DNA of 64,000 bases. Origin: Streptomyces sp. Sge12 (lineage in GTDB: Bacteria; Actinomycetota; Actinomycetes; Streptomycetales; Streptomycetaceae). A model generated the notes under the pieces. That model saw nothing but the letters and a program-made list of their open reading frames with translations, searched no databases and was not told where the DNA came from. Positions 35,130 through 43,791 of the stretch are shown here, one piece after another. The number at the start of each line of letters is the position of its first letter. Position 1 is the first letter of the stretch. The stretch covers positions 2,914,001 to 2,978,000 of the forward strand of contig NZ_CP020555.1 in assembly GCF_002080455.1 (NCBI RefSeq), in the 5' to 3' direction. The position numbers were made by a program, and so were the translations under genes.

Positions 35130-36539
35130 TCAATTCCCGGGGAAAACCCATGGGTTGGGCTTGCATTCGATGCCGTTGATAGTGAGGGACTTGGTCTGCT
35201 GCTGCATGATCGGCGCGAGTGCGCCCGGCGTCCGGCAGTTCACGTGGTCGTGTCCGAGCCGGTGTCCGACCTCGTGGTTGATGAGCATCTGCCGGTAGGC
35301 GAACATCTGCTCCGGCCCGTACGTGGCGGAGCCCTGCGCCCAGCGGAAGGCGTTGATCATCACCCGCTCGGTGCGCGCGGAGTCGCAGGAGACGTTCTCG
35401 ACGGTCGTGTCCAGGTCGGACTTGGCGCACCACACGCCGGTGGTCCCCGGGCTGGCGAGGGTGATCACGAAGTCGGCCTCGCCGCCCGGGACCCGCTCGA
35501 AGGTCTTGCTGCCGCCGTGGCCCCAGCTGCGGTCGTCGTTGAGGGTGCGGTGGACGGCCTCGGCGAAGAGCTGCGCGTCCAGGCCCAGGCCCTGTTCGAC
35601 GTCGACCCGGTAGCGGACAAGCTTGCCCTTGCCGGGCGCCTTGGCCACGCCGGGCACGGTGTCGAAGGTCCCGGGGCCCGCGAGCTTCGCGTCGAGCGGC
35701 AGCTGCACCGCCATCTGCTGCTCGTACGACAGCTCCGGCGCGGGCGCGTGGGCGGACGGCGCCGCGGGCGCGGCCGCCTGCGGCGGCATCGAGCGGCCGT
35801 CGGAGCGCGAGGCGCCCTCGTCGGCGCGGCTGTTGCCGGCGGCGGCCTGCGCACCGGCCCGGCCGCCGTCCTCGTCCATGAGCACCTGGCCCGCGACGAC
35901 GACGGCGAGGACGGTGGTGACGGCCGCGGCGGCCATGCCCGTGTACGTACGGACCTTCAGGCCGCGGCCGGAGCCGGGCGGTTCCTCGGCGGAGGCGTCC
36001 GCCTCGGCGCCCGCGTCCGCGGGTTCGACCGGATCGACGGGCCTGCGCGGCCCGGGCACGCGGCGGTGCGCGCCGGTGGAGGTGACGGGATCGAGGTCGA
36101 AGCCGAAGTCGTGCGCCGGTCCGGGGGCGGGCGCGGGAGCGCCCGGCTGCGTCAGGGTGACCTGCGGGAACCCCACCGCGGGCGTGCCGAAGGCCGGGGT
36201 GTCGGAGTCCAGGAGGGCGGCGGGAGCGGCCGCGGCCGACGCGGTGGTGGTGGTGGTGGCGCCGGGCGGGCGCCGCACGCCGTGCCAGTCGCCGTACACG
36301 GAGTCGGGGCGCGCCCCCCAGGCGCCGCCGGACTCGTACTGCTGGGGGTGTCCCCCGGTGCGTGCGGCGGAGGCGGGCCGGTCCGGGGAGACGTACCCGT
36401 GGTGGGTGACGGTCGGCTCGGGCCAGTACGCGGCGGGCGGCTCCTCGTACGGCCGCGGCGCGGGCTCCGGATCCGGCTGCGGCCGGAAGGGCGCCGGGGC
36501 GGGTGCCGGGGCAGGGGCCTTGCGACTATGTCGTCCCAC
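35130..36539 (-). CDS. DUF3152 membrane-anchored zinc metalloprotease
   Basis: The 469-residue protein has a long Pro/Ala-rich cytoplasmic region (1-190), one membrane helix (about 198-216, MAAAAVTTVLAVVVAG) and an extracytoplasmic DUF3152 domain. The latter has a metzincin-like site NHEVGHRLGHDH and two Cys (VWCAKSD, VSCDSA; CRTPG, ECKPN) that may form disulfides. M. tuberculosis has the equivalent Rv3207c in the same neighbourhood. The substrate is unknown. GTG 36539 starts 5 bp after the alpha/beta-hydrolase stop, so both are one operon. Confidence 0.88.
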   Translation of the reverse strand: MGRHSRKAPAPAPAPAPFRPQPDPEPAPRPYEEPPAAYWPEPTVTHHGYVSPDRPASAARTGGHPQQYESGGAWGARPDSVYGDWHGVRRPPGATTTTTASAAAAPAALLDSDTPAFGTPAVGFPQVTLTQPGAPAPAPGPAHDFGFDLDPVTSTGAHRRVPGPRRPVDPVEPADAGAEADASAEEPPGSGRGLKVRTYTGMAAAAVTTVLAVVVAGQVLMDEDGGRAGAQAAAGNSRADEGASRSDGRSMPPQAAAPAAPSAHAPAPELSYEQQMAVQLPLDAKLAGPGTFDTVPGVAKAPGKGKLVRYRVDVEQGLGLDAQLFAEAVHRTLNDDRSWGHGGSKTFERVPGGEADFVITLASPGTTGVWCAKSDLDTTVENVSCDSARTERVMINAFRWAQGSATYGPEQMFAYRQMLINHEVGHRLGHDHVNCRTPGALAPIMQQQTKSLTINGIECKPNPWVFPGN

Positions 36540-36544
36540 GGTCC

Positions 36545-37540
36545 TCAGCCTCTGCCGTTTTCGGTATATCGGTCACTCTCGCCCGTTCCGGTGTCGTTCA
36601 GCAGCTCCCGGAAGGCGGCGGCCACCACCCCGGGGTACTCCATCATCGCCACGTGTCCGGCCTCGGGCAGACACAGCAGCCGCGAACCGCGGAAGGCAGC
36701 GGCCGCCCTGTGCGCCATACGGTACGAGACCAGCTGGTCCCGGCCACCGTAGACCAGCAGGGAGGGTGCGAGAACCCGCTGTGCCTGCCGCCACAGTCCG
36801 TGCTGGCCACCGAGGGTGTAGGCGTCGACGATGCCGCGCGAGGAGCGGGTCATCGCCTCCCAGAAGTACGGCAGCGCCATCCGGCGCTCCATCTCCTCCA
36901 CGGCGTTGCGGAATCCCTCGGGCGTCACCCGGGAGGGGTCTCCGTAGCAGAGCTCCGTCACCCCCCGGGTGCGCTGCTCGGCGCCGATCCCCCGCATCAT
37001 CCGGTTGAAGAGCCCGGCCACGCCGGGCACGGCGAGCAGCGCGGTCGGCACGGCCGACTTCTGCACGCGCAGTTCGGGCAGGGCGGGCGAGACCAGGGTC
37101 AGCGTGCGCACGAGGTCGGGCCGGACGGCCGCGACCCGGGTGGAGACGGCTCCGCCGAGGGAGTTCCCGAACAGGTGGACCGGGCCGCGCCCGGCGGCGT
37201 CGAGGTGGCGGATGACGACGCGGGCGAAGGCGGTGACGGAGTAGTCCCGGTCGGCGGGTGGCGGGGACCAGCCGAAGCCGGGCAGGTCCAGGGCCTCGCC
37301 GTCGACGGTGTCGGCCAGCTGCGCCATGAGGTCCGACCAGTTCTGCGAGGAACCGCCGAGTCCGTGCACGAACAGCGCGGGCGGCAGCCCCGTACGCAGG
37401 GGCGGCCGGTGCCGGACGTTCACTTCCAGCCCGGGCAGGGACACGGTGCGCACCTGCTCACCCTCGGCCACCCGGACGGCGCCCACCGGGGTGGACGGCT
37501 CGGTGGTGGAGCGTACGCCCGGCAGCTCGGTCGAAGACAT
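36545..37540 (-). CDS. Alpha/beta hydrolase
   Basis: The 331-residue protein has the oxyanion HGLGGSSQNW, nucleophile elbow GNSLGGAVS, acid (VYGGRDQLV) and late His (EAGHVAMME) of a canonical alpha/beta-hydrolase fold. No signal peptide is present, so it acts in the cytoplasm or at the membrane face. The substrate is not predictable; ester or C-C hydrolases look alike at this level. The start ATG 37540 lacks a clear ribosome-binding site. It is upstream of, and probably co-transcribed with, the DUF3152 protease gene. Confidence 0.88.
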   Translation of the reverse strand: MSSTELPGVRSTTEPSTPVGAVRVAEGEQVRTVSLPGLEVNVRHRPPLRTGLPPALFVHGLGGSSQNWSDLMAQLADTVDGEALDLPGFGWSPPPADRDYSVTAFARVVIRHLDAAGRGPVHLFGNSLGGAVSTRVAAVRPDLVRTLTLVSPALPELRVQKSAVPTALLAVPGVAGLFNRMMRGIGAEQRTRGVTELCYGDPSRVTPEGFRNAVEEMERRMALPYFWEAMTRSSRGIVDAYTLGGQHGLWRQAQRVLAPSLLVYGGRDQLVSYRMAHRAAAAFRGSRLLCLPEAGHVAMMEYPGVVAAAFRELLNDTGTGESDRYTENGRG

Positions 37541-37689
37541 GCGGGCAATGTTACGAGACGATCACGCTCCACTTCTTGTGTTCGCCATCACAAAAAACGG
37601 ACCGGTAAGAAGAAGCGCGGATCCGTATAGCGGTGGGTCCGCGATCCTCCTAGGCTCGTAAGTGAGCACAAGGAAGCGAGGGGAGCGGC

Positions 37690-37905
37690 ATGACTGTCGA
37701 CCCTGCGGAGCCGGACACCTTCCGGGAGCAGTTTCCGGAAACCCTCGATCCTGAGGCGCCCGAGGCGGATGTGGCGGAGCAGCTGGCCGAGCTCCGGCCG
37801 GACGAGGACGACCCGATCACGGCCGGCGCTGCGGGCGAGGCCGCGGACGGCGATGCCGCCGAGCAGGCCCGGGTGGTGCCGCTGGACGAGGACGACTACC
37901 GCTGA
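37690..37905 (+). CDS. Small acidic protein, unknown function
   Basis: The 71-residue product is strongly acidic (about a third Asp/Glu) with no hydrophobic segment, starting MTVDPAEPDTFREQF and ending VVPLDEDDYR. A good ribosome-binding site (GCGAGGGGAG) precedes ATG 37690. It looks intrinsically disordered. No family is recognised; similar small acidic proteins are conserved in Streptomyces near the DUF3152 gene. Confidence 0.75.
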   Translation: MTVDPAEPDTFREQFPETLDPEAPEADVAEQLAELRPDEDDPITAGAAGEAADGDAAEQARVVPLDEDDYR

Positions 37906-38016
37906 CCCCCGGTCGACCGGGCACCGACCGAGCACCGACCAAAGTGCTGATCAAACCGCTGACCAGCGCCTCCGGGCCGTCCGTACCGCGAGAAAACTCG
38001 GCTTGAACCCTCCAGA

Positions 38017-38038
38017 TTCGGTTACCGAAAAGTACGAT
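38017..38038 (+). promoter_or_regulatory. Palindromic operator and -10 of the TetR gene
   Basis: TTCGGTTACCGAA (38017-38029) is a perfect 5-bp/3-bp/5-bp palindrome, 3 nt upstream of a -10-like TACGAT (38033-38038). A repressor bound there would block polymerase. The position, about 50 nt before the TetR start, suggests autorepression. Confidence 0.5.
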
Positions 38039-38088
38039 GGCCGCGCGGCGCAGAGCGCACTGTGTTCTTAGAGAAAGTGGGAGGCGGC

Positions 38089-38727
38089 GTGACAGCCATC
38101 GAGCAGACCGAGGCAGCGCGTCCGCGGGGCACGCGACTGCCGCGCCGAGCCCGGCGCAACCAGCTCCTGGGCGCGGCCCAGGAGGTTTTCGTCGCGCAGG
38201 GCTACCACGCGGCGGCGATGGACGACATCGCCGAGCGGGCCGGCGTGAGCAAGCCGGTGCTGTACCAGCACTTCCCCGGCAAGCTCGACCTGTACCTGGC
38301 GCTGCTGGACCAGCACTGCGAGGCCCTGCTGCTGGCGGTACGCACCGCCCTCGCGTCGACGACGGACAACAAGCTGCGCGTGGCGGCGACGATGGACGCC
38401 TACTTCGCGTACGTGGAGGAGGAGGGCGGCGCCTTCCGGCTGGTCTTCGAGTCCGACCTGACGAACGAGCCGGCGGTGCGCGAGCGCGTCGACCGGGTCT
38501 CCCTCCAGTGCGCCGAGGCCATCTCCGACGTCATCGCCGAGGACACCGGCCTGTCCAAGGACGAGTCGATGCTGCTGGCCGTGGGCCTGGGCGGGGTGTC
38601 GCAGGTCGTGGCCCGCTACTGGCTCTCCAGCGAGAGCCCGGTCGCCCGCGACACGGCGGTCGGCCTGCTGACCTCCCTGGCCTGGCGCGGTATCGCGGGC
38701 TTCCCGCTCCACGGCACCGAGTCCTGA
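38089..38727 (+). CDS. TetR family transcriptional regulator
   Basis: The 212-residue protein has an N-terminal helix-turn-helix of the TetR type (RRNQLLGAAQEVFVAQGYHAA, split around MDDIAERAGVSKPVLYQHF) and a helical C-terminal ligand domain. The start GTG 38089 follows GGGAGG and is better supported than an upstream in-frame TTG-type start. M. tuberculosis Rv3208 is the positional equivalent, next to the DUF3107 gene. The ligand and targets are unknown; a palindrome in its own promoter suggests autoregulation. Confidence 0.9.
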   Translation: MTAIEQTEAARPRGTRLPRRARRNQLLGAAQEVFVAQGYHAAAMDDIAERAGVSKPVLYQHFPGKLDLYLALLDQHCEALLLAVRTALASTTDNKLRVAATMDAYFAYVEEEGGAFRLVFESDLTNEPAVRERVDRVSLQCAEAISDVIAEDTGLSKDESMLLAVGLGGVSQVVARYWLSSESPVARDTAVGLLTSLAWRGIAGFPLHGTES

Positions 38728-38857
38728 CGGACCGGATCGCGGCGGGTGTTCGCTGCGAGCGTGTCCGCTCTGCGCGGTCCGCGTCCCCTCTCCGGGCTAA
38801 TGTGGACCGCGTACGGCGCGGCTGATCGCGCGAACGGATCGTCGGAGGGACAAAGCC

Positions 38858-39085
38858 GTGGAGGTCAAGATCGGCGTGCAGCACGCACCCCGGGAGATCG
38901 TGCTGGAGAGCGACCTGAGCGCCGAGGAGCTGGAGAGCATCGTCACCGCCGCGCTGTCCGGCACCGCGCCGCTGCTGAGCCTCACCGACAACAAGGGCCG
39001 CAAGGTCCTGGTGCCGTCCGACCGCCTGTCGTATGTCGACCTGGGCGAGCCGAGCGTGCGCAAGGTCGGCTTCGGCGCGCTCTGA
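38858..39085 (+). CDS. DUF3107 family protein (TB9.4-like)
   Basis: The 75-residue protein starts at GTG 38858, 8-9 nt after GGAGGG, and reads MEVKIGVQHAPREIV through SYVDLGEPSVRKVGFG. It matches DUF3107, the family of M. tuberculosis Rv3208A/TB9.4, a small alpha/beta protein of unknown function found across Actinobacteria beside this TetR gene. It is followed by a U-tailed hairpin terminator. Confidence 0.88.
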   Translation: MEVKIGVQHAPREIVLESDLSAEELESIVTAALSGTAPLLSLTDNKGRKVLVPSDRLSYVDLGEPSVRKVGFGAL

Positions 39086-39096
39086 GAACTCTTTGG

Positions 39097-39128
39097 AACG
39101 GCCCGGTGGTTGATCCCACCGGGCCGTT
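39097..39128 (+). terminator. Intrinsic terminator after DUF3107
   Basis: A 13-bp perfect stem (AACGGCCCGGTGG / CCACCGGGCCGTT) with a 6-nt loop is followed by TCTGTTTCTTCC, a T-rich tail. This is the most classical rho-independent terminator in the window. Confidence 0.88.
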
Positions 39129-39194
39129 TCTGTTTCTTCCGCTTCGGGTAGGACCGCAGTGACCCGGTTTGCCCTGACGTATGGGAGAGACCTG

Positions 39195-39497
39195 ATGCTG
39201 CTGCTGGAAGTGCTCGGCTCCGCTCTGTTGGGCCTCGCCCTGTCCGCGACGGCCGCCCGAGTGCTCGCGAGCCGGTTGCCTTCCCTCAGAGTGGTGCTGG
39301 TCAGCGGAGTGCTGGGAGCGCTGTTCGGGGCGTATCTCACCCACTTCGCGCTGGGCCCCGGGCACAACACCCTGACCGCGACCCTCATCGGCGGCGTGCT
39401 GGTGTCGGCCGTGGTGCTCTCGCTGCTGCTCCGTCCGGCCACAGGGCCCCGCAGGCAGTCCCACAGGACTCCGTTTTCGCTCCCGTCGCGGGGCTGA
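39195..39497 (+). CDS. Small membrane protein, unknown function
   Basis: The 100-residue protein has three or four hydrophobic segments (LLLEVLGSALLGLALSA, VVLVSGVLGALFGAYL, TATLIGGVLVSAVVLSLLL). The start ATG 39195 follows GGGAGAG at 5 nt; GTG 39159 is an alternative giving 112 residues. It resembles small conserved actinobacterial membrane proteins at this locus, but no function is known. Confidence 0.7.
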   Translation: MLLLEVLGSALLGLALSATAARVLASRLPSLRVVLVSGVLGALFGAYLTHFALGPGHNTLTATLIGGVLVSAVVLSLLLRPATGPRRQSHRTPFSLPSRG

Positions 39498-39617
39498 CCC
39501 CGATCGCTGATCCCTGACCCCCGGCCCCTGGCCGCTGGACCTCGCACCCCATGCCTCGGCCCCGGCACGCACACAGCGCGCCGGGGCCGAGGCATCGAGC
39601 GGTACGGAGCCGTCCGG

Positions 39618-40376
39618 TCAGGCGGCGAGGCCGAGGGCCGCCATCCGCTTGGTGTGCGCCTTGGTGATCCGGGTGAACATCTCGCCGACGGCCGCCAGGT
39701 CGAAGCCCGCCGCCATCCCGTCGACGCCGCCGACCAGCATGGTCGAGAGCGCGTCGCGCTCGGCGACCACGCGCTGGGCCTGCGAGAGGGCCTCGCCCAT
39801 CAGCCGGCGGGCCCACAGCGCGAGCCGGCCGCCGCAGCGCGGGTCCGCCTCGATCGCGGCGCGCACCTTCTCGACGGCGAAGTTGCCGTGGCCGGTGTCG
39901 TCGAGCACGCCGAGCACGAGCGCACGGGTGTCGTTGTCCAGGTGGGAGGCGACCTCACGGTAGAAGTCACTGGCGATGGAGTCGCCGACGTAGGCCTTGA
40001 CCAGGCCCTCCAGCCAGTCGGACGGCGCGGTCTGGCGGTGGAAGTCGTCCACGCCCTTCGCGAAGGGCTCCATGGCGGCGGTGGGCTCGACGTCGATGGC
40101 CGCGAGCCGGTCCCGCAGCCGCTCGAAGTGGTGGAACTCGGCGGAGGCCATCGCGGCGAGCTCGGCCTTGTCGTCCAGGGTGGGCGCGAGCTTCGCGTCC
40201 TCCGCCAGGCGCTCGAAGGCCGCGAGCTCTCCGTACGCGAGCGCGCCGAGCAGGTCCACGACGGCGGCCCGGTACTGCGGCGAGGCAGAGGCGGCGGCCC
40301 AGTCCTGGGAGGCGATACCCACGGCTTCGGTGGGGGCGCTGTCGTCGGCGGGCGAGGCGTTTTCTACGGTCGACAT
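39618..40376 (-). CDS. Ferritin-like (MiaE-type) di-iron protein
   Basis: The 252-residue helical protein has two Glu/His clusters typical of a ferritin-like four-helix bundle (ALAYGELAAFERL, ASAEFHHFERLRDR; DSIASDFYREV, LDDTGHGNFAVE). It resembles the tRNA hydroxylase MiaE fold and the actinobacterial Rv3210c group, and the substrate is unknown. I use ATG 40376: a -10 TATTGT ends 7 nt upstream, so the mRNA may be leaderless; GTG 40385 would add three residues. It is divergent from the RNA helicase gene. Confidence 0.82.
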   Translation of the reverse strand: MSTVENASPADDSAPTEAVGIASQDWAAASASPQYRAAVVDLLGALAYGELAAFERLAEDAKLAPTLDDKAELAAMASAEFHHFERLRDRLAAIDVEPTAAMEPFAKGVDDFHRQTAPSDWLEGLVKAYVGDSIASDFYREVASHLDNDTRALVLGVLDDTGHGNFAVEKVRAAIEADPRCGGRLALWARRLMGEALSQAQRVVAERDALSTMLVGGVDGMAAGFDLAAVGEMFTRITKAHTKRMAALGLAA

Positions 40377-40757
40377 GCTCCGCACAATAGCCCGCCGAAT
40401 GGCCCTTCAAGTCATCACGCCGGATCCTTGCCTGTCCAGCTAAACGCGCCTGCCCGGTGAATTCACCCGACACACCTGCGCGATTCCGGGGTACAGTGGT
40501 AATGCGCCTGCCGAACACTCGGCGGGCCATCCGAATGAGGATGCCCGGTCGGTGGCCCGATCGGCTCCAACCGACCGCCCTCGGTGTGGTGCGTACGTTC
40601 ATATGTACCGCCTCCCACGAGGGGCCCCCTCAGCGGCAGATGCGCTTGAGCGAAGGCTAGTGGTCCCGCGCAGCTTCGTACGTAGCAGTACTGCAAGCAC
40701 GGCACGGTACGACCCCCCTCGCCGCCTCGCGCCGCGTCTCACAGAAGAGGCAGCACC
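40377..40757. other. Divergent promoter region and long RNA-helicase leader
   Basis: No gene is credible in these 381 bp. The left end holds the -10 of the ferritin-like gene. On the plus strand a -10-like TACAGT (40492-40497) would give a leader of about 255 nt for the DEAD-box gene, with small inverted repeats (GTCGG/CCGAC; GTAC pairs near 40600 and 40680). Long structured leaders are common for cold-induced DEAD-box helicases. Confidence 0.5.
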
Positions 40758-42797
40758 CTGACTACGTTCCGAGACCTCGGGATCTTTCCCGAGACGGCCG
40801 AAGCCCTCGAGGCCGTCGGCATTGTGTCCCCCTTCCCGATCCAGGAGATGACCCTCCCCGTCGCCCTCTCCGGCACGGACGTCATCGGCCAGGCCAAGAC
40901 CGGTACCGGCAAGACGCTCGGTTTCGGCCTTCCCCTGCTGGAGCGGGTCGTCGTCCCGGCGGACGTCGAGGCCGGCCGCGCCACCCCCGCGCAGCTGACC
41001 GACGCCCCGCAGGCCCTCGTGGTGGTTCCGACCCGCGAGCTGTGCACCCAGGTCACCAACGACCTCCTGACCGCGGGCAAGGTCCGCAACGTCCGCGTCC
41101 TCGCCATATACGGCGGCCGCGCGTACGAGCCCCAGGTCGAGGCGCTCAAGAAGGGCGTCGACGTGATCGTCGGCACCCCGGGCCGCCTGCTCGACCTGGC
41201 CGGTCAGAAGAAGCTCGACCTTTCGCGCGTCAAGGCGCTCGTGCTGGACGAGGCCGACGAGATGCTCGACCTGGGCTTCCTGCCCGACGTCGAGAAGATC
41301 ATGGCCTACCTGCCCGCGAAGCGTCAGACGATGCTGTTCTCGGCGACCATGCCGGGTGCGGTCATCGGTCTGGCCCGCCGGTACATGACGCAGCCGACCC
41401 ACATCCGCGCCGTCTCCGAGGACGGCGAGGGCGCGACCGTCGCCAACATCACGCAGCACGTCTTCCGTGCGCACAACATGGACAAGCCGGAGCTCGTCTC
41501 CCGCATCCTGCAGGCCGAGGGCCGCGGCCTGGCCATGATCTTCTGCCGTACCAAGCGCACGGCGGCCGACATCGCCGAGCAGCTGGAGAAGCGCGGCTTC
41601 GCCTCCGGCGCCGTCCACGGCGACCTGGGCCAGGGTGCGCGCGAGCAGGCGCTGCGCGCGTTCCGCAACGGCAAGGTCGACGTGCTGGTGTGCACGGACG
41701 TCGCCGCGCGCGGTATCGATGTCGAGGGTGTGACCCACGTCATCAACTACCAGACGCCGGAGGACGAGAAGACCTTCCTGCACCGTGTGGGCCGCACCGG
41801 CCGCGCGGGCAACAAGGGCATCGCCGTCACCCTGGTCGACTGGGACGACATCCCGCGCTGGCAGCTGATCAACAAGGCGCTGGAGCTGAACTTCCACGAC
41901 CCGGTCGAGACGTACTCCACGTCGCCGCACCTGTTCGAGCAGCTGAACATCCCGGCCGGCACCAAGGGCATCCTGCCGCGCGCCGAGCGCACGCGGGCCG
42001 GCCTGAAGGCCGAGAACCTGGAGGACCTGGGCGAGACCGGCGGCCGCGGTGGCCGTGGCGGCCGCTCCGGTCCGGCTGCCGCCGCCGTGGTGACCGAGGA
42101 GCGTCCGGCCCGTACCCGTACGCCGCGCCAGCGCCGCCGTACGCGGGGCGGATCGGAGCTCGCCGAGGGCGCCGAGGCCACCGCCGCGGTGACCCCGGTC
42201 CAGGCTCCCGAGGCCCCCGCGGCCCCGGCCGCCGACGAGCCGCGCCGTCCGCGCCGCCGCCGCACCCGGGTGGCCGCGGTCTCGACGCAGACCGCCGTGG
42301 CCGCGCCGGTCGCCGAGGCTCCGGCCGCGGTCGCCGAGGCCGCTCCGGTGACCCCGGTCGCCGAGGAGGCACCGGCCAGGCCGAAGCGCGTCCGTACCCG
42401 CAAGGTCGCCCCGACCGAGCCGGAGCCGGACTTCCAGATGCCGCCGCTGGTCGAGCCCGTCCGGGCCCGGCGCACGCCCACCCGCAAGGCCGCTCCGGCC
42501 GTCGCCCCCGTCGCGGCGACCCCGGTCGCCGAGGCCGCCGTGATCGCCGAGGAGGCCCCGGTCAAGCCGAAGCGCACCCGCACCCGCAAGGTCGCGGAGG
42601 CCGCTCCGGTCGTCGCCGAGGCCGCCGCGGTCGCGGAGGAGGCTCCGGTCAAGCCGAAGCGCACCCGGACCCGCAAGGCCGTCGCGGTCGCCCCGGAGGC
42701 CTCTGCGGCCGCCGAGGCCGCCGGTGTGGCCGAGGAGGCGCCGGTCAAGCCGAAGCGCACCCGCACCCGCAAGGTCGCGGCCGCGCCCGAGGCGTAG
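40758..42797 (+). CDS. DEAD-box RNA helicase, RhlE-like, probable CTG start
   Basis: The protein has a Q motif (SPFPIQEMTLP), Walker A AKTGTGKT, PTRELCTQ, DEAD-equivalent VLDEADEML, SAT (FSATMPG) and HRVGRTGR, all expected for an ATP-dependent RNA helicase. Conserved N-terminal sequence (TTFRDLGIFPETAEALEAV) lies upstream of the first ATG/GTG/TTG (GTG 40824). Between the in-frame stop at 40683 and 40824 no ATG, GTG or TTG exists, and CTG 40758 has GAAGAGG 8 nt upstream. I therefore call CTG, giving 679 residues. The C-terminal 240 residues are a basic Ala/Lys/Arg repeat tail, probably RNA-binding. Confidence 0.85.
   Translation: MTTFRDLGIFPETAEALEAVGIVSPFPIQEMTLPVALSGTDVIGQAKTGTGKTLGFGLPLLERVVVPADVEAGRATPAQLTDAPQALVVVPTRELCTQVTNDLLTAGKVRNVRVLAIYGGRAYEPQVEALKKGVDVIVGTPGRLLDLAGQKKLDLSRVKALVLDEADEMLDLGFLPDVEKIMAYLPAKRQTMLFSATMPGAVIGLARRYMTQPTHIRAVSEDGEGATVANITQHVFRAHNMDKPELVSRILQAEGRGLAMIFCRTKRTAADIAEQLEKRGFASGAVHGDLGQGAREQALRAFRNGKVDVLVCTDVAARGIDVEGVTHVINYQTPEDEKTFLHRVGRTGRAGNKGIAVTLVDWDDIPRWQLINKALELNFHDPVETYSTSPHLFEQLNIPAGTKGILPRAERTRAGLKAENLEDLGETGGRGGRGGRSGPAAAAVVTEERPARTRTPRQRRRTRGGSELAEGAEATAAVTPVQAPEAPAAPAADEPRRPRRRRTRVAAVSTQTAVAAPVAEAPAAVAEAAPVTPVAEEAPARPKRVRTRKVAPTEPEPDFQMPPLVEPVRARRTPTRKAAPAVAPVAATPVAEAAVIAEEAPVKPKRTRTRKVAEAAPVVAEAAAVAEEAPVKPKRTRTRKAVAVAPEASAAAEAAGVAEEAPVKPKRTRTRKVAAAPEA
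42549..42773 (+). repeat. Repeats encoding EEAPVKPKRTRTRK
   Basis: Three nearly identical 42-bp units (42549, 42636, 42732) encode EEAPVKPKRTRTRK, and a diverged fourth lies at 42363 (EEAPARPKRVRTRK). The spacers are Ala/Val/Glu-rich. They form the basic tail of the RNA helicase. Confidence 0.85.
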
Positions 42798-42813
42798 GCC
42801 GCACACAGCACCG

Positions 42814-42859
42814 GGCCGATGGCCCCGGCCCCCTTCCGAGGGGGCCGGGGCCATCGGCC
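42814..42859 (+). terminator. Terminator after the RNA helicase gene
   Basis: A perfect 21-bp stem (arms 42814-42834 and 42839-42859) with a 4-nt loop follows the helicase stop and precedes the hydrolase gene. Confidence 0.85.
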
Positions 42860-42904
42860 TGTCCGCGCCGTGCCCGGCGCCGTACGGGCCGGTAACCTCG
42901 GGCC

Positions 42905-43762
42905 ATGAGCAAGCCGCCGCGCCTGACCCTGCCCGCCGCCGCCCGTGCGTACCTCCTCGACACCGACCGCGGTCCCTTCGCCGTGCACGAGGCCGGTGAG
43001 CCCGTCCGGGGCACCGCCGTGCTGGTCCCCGGCTTCACGGGCAGCAAGGAGGACTTCATCGGCCTCCTGGAGCCGCTGGCCGCCGCCGGGTACCGGGTGG
43101 TCGCGGTGGACGGCCGGGGCCAGCACGAGAGCCCGGGCCCGCGCGAGGAGGCCCCGTACGCCCTGGAGGAGCTGGCGCGGGACGTCCTCGCGCAGGTCCG
43201 CGCGCTGGGCGGGGACCGTGTGCACCTGGTCGGCCACTCGCTCGGCGGGCTGATCTCGCGCGCCGCCGTGCTGCGCGATCCCGCTCCTTTCGCCTCGCTG
43301 ACCCTGATGAGCAGTGGACCGGCCGCGATCTCCGAGGAGCAGCAGGCGCGGACGAAGCTGCTGGTGGCCGCGCTGGAGGCGATGGGCGACGACATGCCCG
43401 GGATCTGGGCGGCGATGCGGGCCCACGATCCCGAGGACGCGGCGGCGGACTCCCCCGAGCTGGCGCACTTCCTGCGCGAGCGGTGGCTGGCCACCGTTCC
43501 CGAGCAGCTGATCGCCACCGGCCGGACGCTGATCAGCGAGCCCGACCGGATCGAGGAGCTGAGCCGGGTCGACCTGCCGATGCTGGTGCTGTCCGGGGCC
43601 GTGGACCAGGCGTGGCCCGTGCCGCTGCTGGACGAGACGGCCCGGCGGCTGGGTGCGCGGCGGGTGATCGTGCCGGGGACGGACCACTCCCCGAACGCCG
43701 AGGATCCGGCGACGACGGCCCGTGCGCTGGCCTCGTTCTGGGACTCCTGCACCAGCTTGTAG
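42905..43762 (+). CDS. Alpha/beta hydrolase
   Basis: The 285-residue protein has HGFTGSKED-type oxyanion loop (VPGFTGSKEDF), nucleophile elbow GHSLGGLIS, acid SGAVDQAWP and His GTDHSPN of the alpha/beta-hydrolase fold. Unlike the enzyme at 36545 it has no N-terminal extension. No ribosome-binding site is seen; a -10-like TAACCT ends 6 nt before ATG 42905, so the mRNA may be leaderless. The substrate is not predictable. Confidence 0.87.
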   Translation: MSKPPRLTLPAAARAYLLDTDRGPFAVHEAGEPVRGTAVLVPGFTGSKEDFIGLLEPLAAAGYRVVAVDGRGQHESPGPREEAPYALEELARDVLAQVRALGGDRVHLVGHSLGGLISRAAVLRDPAPFASLTLMSSGPAAISEEQQARTKLLVAALEAMGDDMPGIWAAMRAHDPEDAAADSPELAHFLRERWLATVPEQLIATGRTLISEPDRIEELSRVDLPMLVLSGAVDQAWPVPLLDETARRLGARRVIVPGTDHSPNAEDPATTARALASFWDSCTSL

Positions 43763-43791
43763 TTAGGTAGTCGAAAAATTTCCTTAGCGTA

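Noticed and set aside
35115..35145. GGGAAT on the minus strand as a fourth SigR promoter
   Set aside because: No GTT occurs at 18 or 19 nt downstream; the bases there are CCC.
37541..37689. Imperfect inverted repeat GCGGATCC...GGGTCCGC as an operator
   Set aside because: The match is interrupted and unrelated to a promoter with good elements; not strong enough to list.
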